Notes under the pieces: model-generated
What the model was told of the DNA's origin: nothing
The model's input: only the letters and a program-made list of their open reading frames with translations
Databases searched by the model: none
DNA from: Roseovarius mucosus
GTDB lineage: Bacteria; Pseudomonadota; Alphaproteobacteria; Rhodobacterales; Rhodobacteraceae
DNA length: 64,000 nucleotides
Assembly: GCF_002080415.1 (NCBI RefSeq)
Contig: NZ_CP020474.1
Span: 2,245,501-2,309,500, forward strand
Direction: 5' to 3'
Shown: in pieces, positions 60,667 through 64,000 of the stretch
How positions within the stretch are numbered: the first letter of the stretch is position 1
How the letters are laid out: the number at the start of each line of letters is the position of its first letter
Made by a program: the position numbers and the translations under genes

Positions 60667-61827
60667 GTGCAGCGGTTCGATGTGATCGTCATAGGGGCCG
60701 GGCCTGCCGGTGCCTCGGCTGCTTATGTGGCGGCGCGTGCCGGGCTGCGCGTGGCCCTGATCGACCGCAAGACCTTTCCACGCGAAAAACTTTGTGGTGG
60801 CCTCATCACCGGACGCGCGCGGCGGCATTACGCCGAGATTTTCGGGCATGAAATGCCATTTGATCCACAGGACCGCAAGACTACGGTGGATTTCCGCTAT
60901 CGTGGTCAGCCGGTGGGTCTGATCGAGGACGCGCCAGCCCTTTGCGCCACAATGCGCTGGGATATGGATGCGATGCTCTGCGGGCATGCGATGGCGGCTG
61001 GGGCGCAGGATTATACCGGGCATGCAGTGGCCGAGATCGACTGTGACGCGCGGAGAGTGACGCTCAAAGACGGCGCTATACTGCAGTATGAGGTTCTGAT
61101 TGGCGCGGATGGTGTCAATTCCCAAGTGGCGCGTGCGCTCTTTGGTCAGCCATTTGACCGGCAGCGCATTGGGTTTGGGCTTGAGATTGAGGCGCGCGGC
61201 GCGCATCTAAATCCTGCGGGGCCAATCCGGATTGATCTGGCGGCGGCGCAATGGGGCTATGGCTGGGTCTTTCCCAAACGGTGCTCGACCACGGTTGGGG
61301 TGGGCGGTCTCTTGTCGGAGAACGCGGATATGAAACAGGCCATGTCAGCCTATTGCGAGATGTTGGGCATTGACGCCGCAGACCTGCACGTCAAAGGTCA
61401 ATTCCTGCCTTTTGGAGATTTCCGCAAAATGCCGGGGCAGGGCGCCGTGCTGCTTGCAGGCGATGCGGCGGGGTTGGTTGATCCGATCACTGGCGAAGGC
61501 ATCGGCTATGCCATGCAGAGCGGGCAATTGGCGGCAAAGGCGGCCCTTGCGGCGCTGAACGCGGGGCGGCCCCAGACTGCACTCAGTCACTATCGCCGCG
61601 CGTTGCGTCCCGTGCATCGCGCCCTGCGTATGGCGCGGCTGATCCGTCCAGTGATCTTTCTGCCTGCGCTCGAGCCTGGGTTTGCCCGTGCCTTTCGACG
61701 CTCCTCCACCTTGCGCCATGAGTATTTGCGCCTGATGGCGGGCGAGGTCGAGTATGGTCAAATACTGACCCGTCTCGTGCTCCGCCTGCCCCGCCTTGGG
61801 CTACTGGCCCTGCGCGCACGTTTCTGA
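60667..61827 (+). CDS. Geranylgeranyl-reductase-family FAD oxidoreductase
   Basis: 386 residues from GTG 60667. FAD loop VIVIGAGPAGASAAYVAARAG near 6-26, FPREKLCGGLITGRA near 37-51 (the CGG of this family), ADGVNSQVAR, and AVLLAGDAAGLVDPITGEGIGYAMQSG near 262-288. Group includes bacteriochlorophyll and archaeal lipid reductases, but no photosynthesis genes are here, so the substrate could be another isoprenoid or a halogenase-type target. Confidence 0.85.
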   Translation: MQRFDVIVIGAGPAGASAAYVAARAGLRVALIDRKTFPREKLCGGLITGRARRHYAEIFGHEMPFDPQDRKTTVDFRYRGQPVGLIEDAPALCATMRWDMDAMLCGHAMAAGAQDYTGHAVAEIDCDARRVTLKDGAILQYEVLIGADGVNSQVARALFGQPFDRQRIGFGLEIEARGAHLNPAGPIRIDLAAAQWGYGWVFPKRCSTTVGVGGLLSENADMKQAMSAYCEMLGIDAADLHVKGQFLPFGDFRKMPGQGAVLLAGDAAGLVDPITGEGIGYAMQSGQLAAKAALAALNAGRPQTALSHYRRALRPVHRALRMARLIRPVIFLPALEPGFARAFRRSSTLRHEYLRLMAGEVEYGQILTRLVLRLPRLGLLALRARF

Positions 61828-61841
61828 CAGGGATGGAAGGA

Positions 61842-61860
61842 TGGGGGACGCTGTCCCCCA
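61842..61860. terminator. Hairpin between convergent flavoprotein and alcohol dehydrogenase genes
   Basis: TGGGGGAC (61842-61849), loop GCT, GTCCCCCA (61853-61860). Perfect 8-bp stem in the 38-bp gap between convergent stops. No T-run, so efficiency is uncertain. Confidence 0.65.
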
Positions 61861-61865
61861 AACCT

Positions 61866-63011
61866 TCAGAGTGCCGCTTTGAACAGCGCCGTCAGATTGG
61901 CCTCGGTCAGCGTCACCGGGTTGCCGCCGCAGCTTGGGTCGGTCAGCGCATCGCGCACGAGGTCGGGAATCGCCGCCTCGGTCACACCGAGATCACGCAG
62001 GCTGCGCGGAATCCCGAGGCTGTCGTTGAAGTCCTGCACAAAGGCGCGGAAGCCATCGTAGCCGCCGGTTATGCCGAGATATCCCGCCGCCCGGTCGAAC
62101 CGGGCGCGGATCACGTCGGCGTTCAGATCCAGCACTGCTGGCATACAGACCGCATTGGTGGTGCCGTGATGGGTGTTGAAATGCGCGCCAATCGGATGGC
62201 TCATGGCGTGGATCGCGCCCAGACCCTTTTGAAACGCGGTGGCCCCCATCGCGGCCGCACTCATCATCTGCGCGCGCGCTTCGATATCCGTGCCATCGGC
62301 ATAGGCGCGCGGCAAGTAGTCGATCACAAGGCGCATACCCTCTAGCGCGATGCCCTGCGACATCGGGTGGTAATGCGGGCTAGAGAACGCCTCGACGCAA
62401 TGCGCAAAGGCGTCAAGCCCGGTGCCAGCGGTGATGAATTTTGGCATGCCGACGGTCAGTTCGGGATCGCAGATCACGACCGTGGGCAGGAATTTGGGGT
62501 GAAAGATGATCTTTTTCGCATGGGTCACGGAATTGGTAATCACGCTGGCGCGCCCCACTTCCGAGCCGGTTCCGGCGGTGGTGGGCACGGCGATGATCGG
62601 CGCGATGGCATCCGCATCGGCGCGTGTCCACCAATCGCCCACATCCTCGAAATCCCACACGGGCCGTGTCTGCCCCGCCATGAAGGCCACGCATTTACCC
62701 AGATCAAGACCCGAGCCACCGCCAAAGGCGATCACCCCGTCATGCCCGCCTGCCTGATAGGCGGCAACACCGGCGGCAAGGTTGATCTCATTGGGGTTGG
62801 GATCAACTTCGGAAAACATCGCCCGGCCAAGGCCTGCGGCCTCGAGGATATCGAGCGCCCCCGCCGTGACAGGCAGGCCCGCCAGCCCCTTGTCCGTGAC
62901 AAGAAGTGGGCGCTTGATCCCGGCCTGTGCGCAGGCGGCGGGCAGTTCAGCAATCCGGCCAGCGCCGAATTTGATCGCGGTCGGATAGGACCAGTTGGCA
63001 GTCAGGGTCAT
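61866..63011 (-). CDS. Iron-containing (group III) alcohol dehydrogenase
   Basis: 381 residues. GGGSGLDLGKCVAFM near 96-110 (NAD region), VPTTAGTGSEVGRASVI near 139-155, metal ligands in AGTGLDAFAHCVEAFSSPHYHP near 190-215 and GAIHAMSHPIGAHFNTHHGTTNAV near 262-285. Oxidises or reduces a primary alcohol/aldehyde. ATGA overlap with the aldehyde dehydrogenase upstream, suggesting the pair turns an alcohol into an acid. Confidence 0.93.
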   Translation of the reverse strand: MTLTANWSYPTAIKFGAGRIAELPAACAQAGIKRPLLVTDKGLAGLPVTAGALDILEAAGLGRAMFSEVDPNPNEINLAAGVAAYQAGGHDGVIAFGGGSGLDLGKCVAFMAGQTRPVWDFEDVGDWWTRADADAIAPIIAVPTTAGTGSEVGRASVITNSVTHAKKIIFHPKFLPTVVICDPELTVGMPKFITAGTGLDAFAHCVEAFSSPHYHPMSQGIALEGMRLVIDYLPRAYADGTDIEARAQMMSAAAMGATAFQKGLGAIHAMSHPIGAHFNTHHGTTNAVCMPAVLDLNADVIRARFDRAAGYLGITGGYDGFRAFVQDFNDSLGIPRSLRDLGVTEAAIPDLVRDALTDPSCGGNPVTLTEANLTALFKAAL

Positions 63012-64000
63012 TTCGTCACCTTCTTGAGATGGTAGGATTTGGGGCGCGTGAGGTTGTGATAGCCGATCACCGACAGACCACCGCCGCGCCCGGTGTTCTT
63101 GCAGCCGGTCCAGCAGAGGCCGGGATCGAGGTAATCGGCGCGGTTGAGGAAAACCGTGCCGGTCTCGATGCGGTCGCCCACCGCCTGCGCGCGGTCGACA
63201 TCGGCGGTCCAGAGGCTGGCGGTTAGGCCGAATTCGCTGTCATTCATCAGCGCAATCGCCTCTTCGTCCGAGGACACCGGCATGATGCCCACCACGGGGC
63301 CAAAACTTTCGTCGCGCATGACGCGCATCTTGTGGCTGACATTGGTCAGGATTTGGGGCGTCAGATACGCGGCACCGTCGTCCTCGGGCATCGTGGCGAT
63401 ATGCGCCTTTGCCCCCATTTCCAGCGCTTCGGCCACCTGTGCACGCACCTCTGCGGCAAAGCGCACATTGGCCATTGGCCCGATAGTGGTTTCAGCGTTC
63501 ATCGGGTTGCCCAGTTTATAGGAATTCACCAGCGCCACGGATTTCTCGACAAAGGCATCGAACAGGCTCTGATGCACATAAATCCGCTCGATCCCGCAAC
63601 AGCATTGACCCGAATTGAACATCGCCCCGTCGATCAGCGTCTCGACGGCGGCGTCAAGATCGGCGTCTTCCATCACATAACCGGGGTCTTTGCCGCCCAA
63701 TTCCAGCCCAAGCCCCGTAAAGGTGCCCGCCGCCGCGCGCTCCATCGCGCGCCCGCCGCCCACCGAGCCGGTGAAGTTGATGAAATTGAACGCTCCGCCC
63801 GCAATCAGCGCCGATGTGGTGTCATGATCCAGAAACACGTTTTGGAACACATCCTCCGGCACGCCCGCAGCATGAAACGCACGTGCCATGCGTTCGCCCA
63901 CCAACAGCGTTTGCGTGGCATGTTTCAGCACCACGGTATTGCCCGCGATGAGCGCGGGCGCCACGGTGTTGATCGCGGTCATATAGGGGTAATTCCATGG
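63008..64000 (-). CDS. Aldehyde dehydrogenase, 5' end beyond the window
   Basis: At least 330 codons open to the right edge; the visible part begins inside the PWNYPYMTAINTVAPAL motif, so roughly the first 140 residues are missing. Catalytic elements: ELGGKDPGYV (Glu) and NSGQCCCGIERIY, where the Cys nucleophile sits in a run of three cysteines. Ends ATGA-coupled to the Fe-alcohol dehydrogenase. Substrate undetermined. Confidence 0.92.
   Translation of the reverse strand, partial: PWNYPYMTAINTVAPALIAGNTVVLKHATQTLLVGERMARAFHAAGVPEDVFQNVFLDHDTTSALIAGGAFNFINFTGSVGGGRAMERAAAGTFTGLGLELGGKDPGYVMEDADLDAAVETLIDGAMFNSGQCCCGIERIYVHQSLFDAFVEKSVALVNSYKLGNPMNAETTIGPMANVRFAAEVRAQVAEALEMGAKAHIATMPEDDGAAYLTPQILTNVSHKMRVMRDESFGPVVGIMPVSSDEEAIALMNDSEFGLTASLWTADVDRAQAVGDRIETGTVFLNRADYLDPGLCWTGCKNTGRGGGLSVIGYHNLTRPKSYHLKKVTK

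Noticed and set aside
1..64000. CRISPR arrays, insertion sequences, prophage or integrase genes
   Set aside because: I saw no regularly spaced repeat series, transposase, integrase or phage structural motif anywhere in the window.

Overview
The window is a gene-dense, GC-rich stretch of alphaproteobacterial chromosome. Gene content fits a marine roseobacter-type Rhodobacteraceae: an ectABC-ask ectoine operon with a MarR regulator, a Doe/Eut ectoine-catabolism block, TupABC tungstate uptake, an Irr-type box in front of an mbfA-like gene, many CoA-thioester and Lrp/LysR-controlled catabolic genes, and a capsule/sugar-nucleotide patch. I saw no rRNA, CRISPR array, integrase, transposase or phage gene. 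One tRNA (Gly, CCC) is present. Both edges cut genes: an aspartate kinase on the left and an aldehyde dehydrogenase on the right.

Layout. 1-3.9 kb: ask-ectC-ectB-ectA (minus) with divergent ectR. 4.0-6.4 kb: DUF2853, a secreted DUF922 protease-like protein and ahcY (minus). 6.5-13.7 kb: surface carbohydrate genes (FkbM methyltransferase, family-2-like glycosyltransferase, galE, galU, kdsB, cysQ, a KpsM-like ABC-2 permease) and an HD hydrolase. 13.7-21.4 kb: a DUF4139 protein, then a cytosine-deaminase-like amidohydrolase in one operon with a BMP-type nucleoside/nucleobase ABC importer, headed by a perfect palindrome. 21.4-23.7 kb: ArsR, ArsP-like permease and transglutaminase-like protein. 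23.7-28.8 kb: an acyl-CoA catabolic cluster (MaoC/Meh-like hydratase, acyl-CoA dehydrogenase, LysR, CaiB CoA-transferase, methyltransferase). 28.8-32.1 kb: TupBCA tungstate importer and a HTH/PBP-like regulator. 32.2-34.1 kb: two exported metallo-beta-lactamase-fold proteins.

34.2-41.0 kb: ectoine catabolism (DoeA, EutB, EutC, Lrp-type DoeX, semialdehyde dehydrogenase, aminotransferase). 41.2-48.8 kb: an unusual Pot-type ABC importer whose two permeases carry large extra regions, a GMC oxidoreductase and a TetR regulator. 48.9-53.6 kb: a 52-residue secreted peptide gene, an mbfA-like iron exporter, an AEC transporter, S-formylglutathione hydrolase and soluble transhydrogenase. 53.6-57.9 kb: clpB with a heat-shock-like promoter, two 84-residue unknown proteins, pyrF and tRNA-Gly. 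58.0-64.0 kb: a secreted protein built from a duplicated domain, a Leu/Glu-type dehydrogenase with divergent Lrp, a geranylgeranyl-reductase-like flavoprotein, and an Fe-alcohol dehydrogenase/aldehyde dehydrogenase pair.

Together the genes suggest a salt-adapted heterotroph that both makes ectoine and can use ectoines as nutrients, takes up nucleobases, polyamine-like compounds and tungstate, and handles iron and formaldehyde. The observations most worth follow-up are the cluster of operator-like repeats around the small secreted peptide and mbfA (49.1-49.25 kb), the expanded Pot-type permeases (43.7-46.5 kb) with a repeat-rich control region (41.0-41.13 kb), the duplicated-domain secreted protein (58.0-59.0 kb), and the metallo-beta-lactamase-fold protein lacking the usual first zinc motif (33.2-34.1 kb). 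All functional calls are from reading the sequence; no database search was run.
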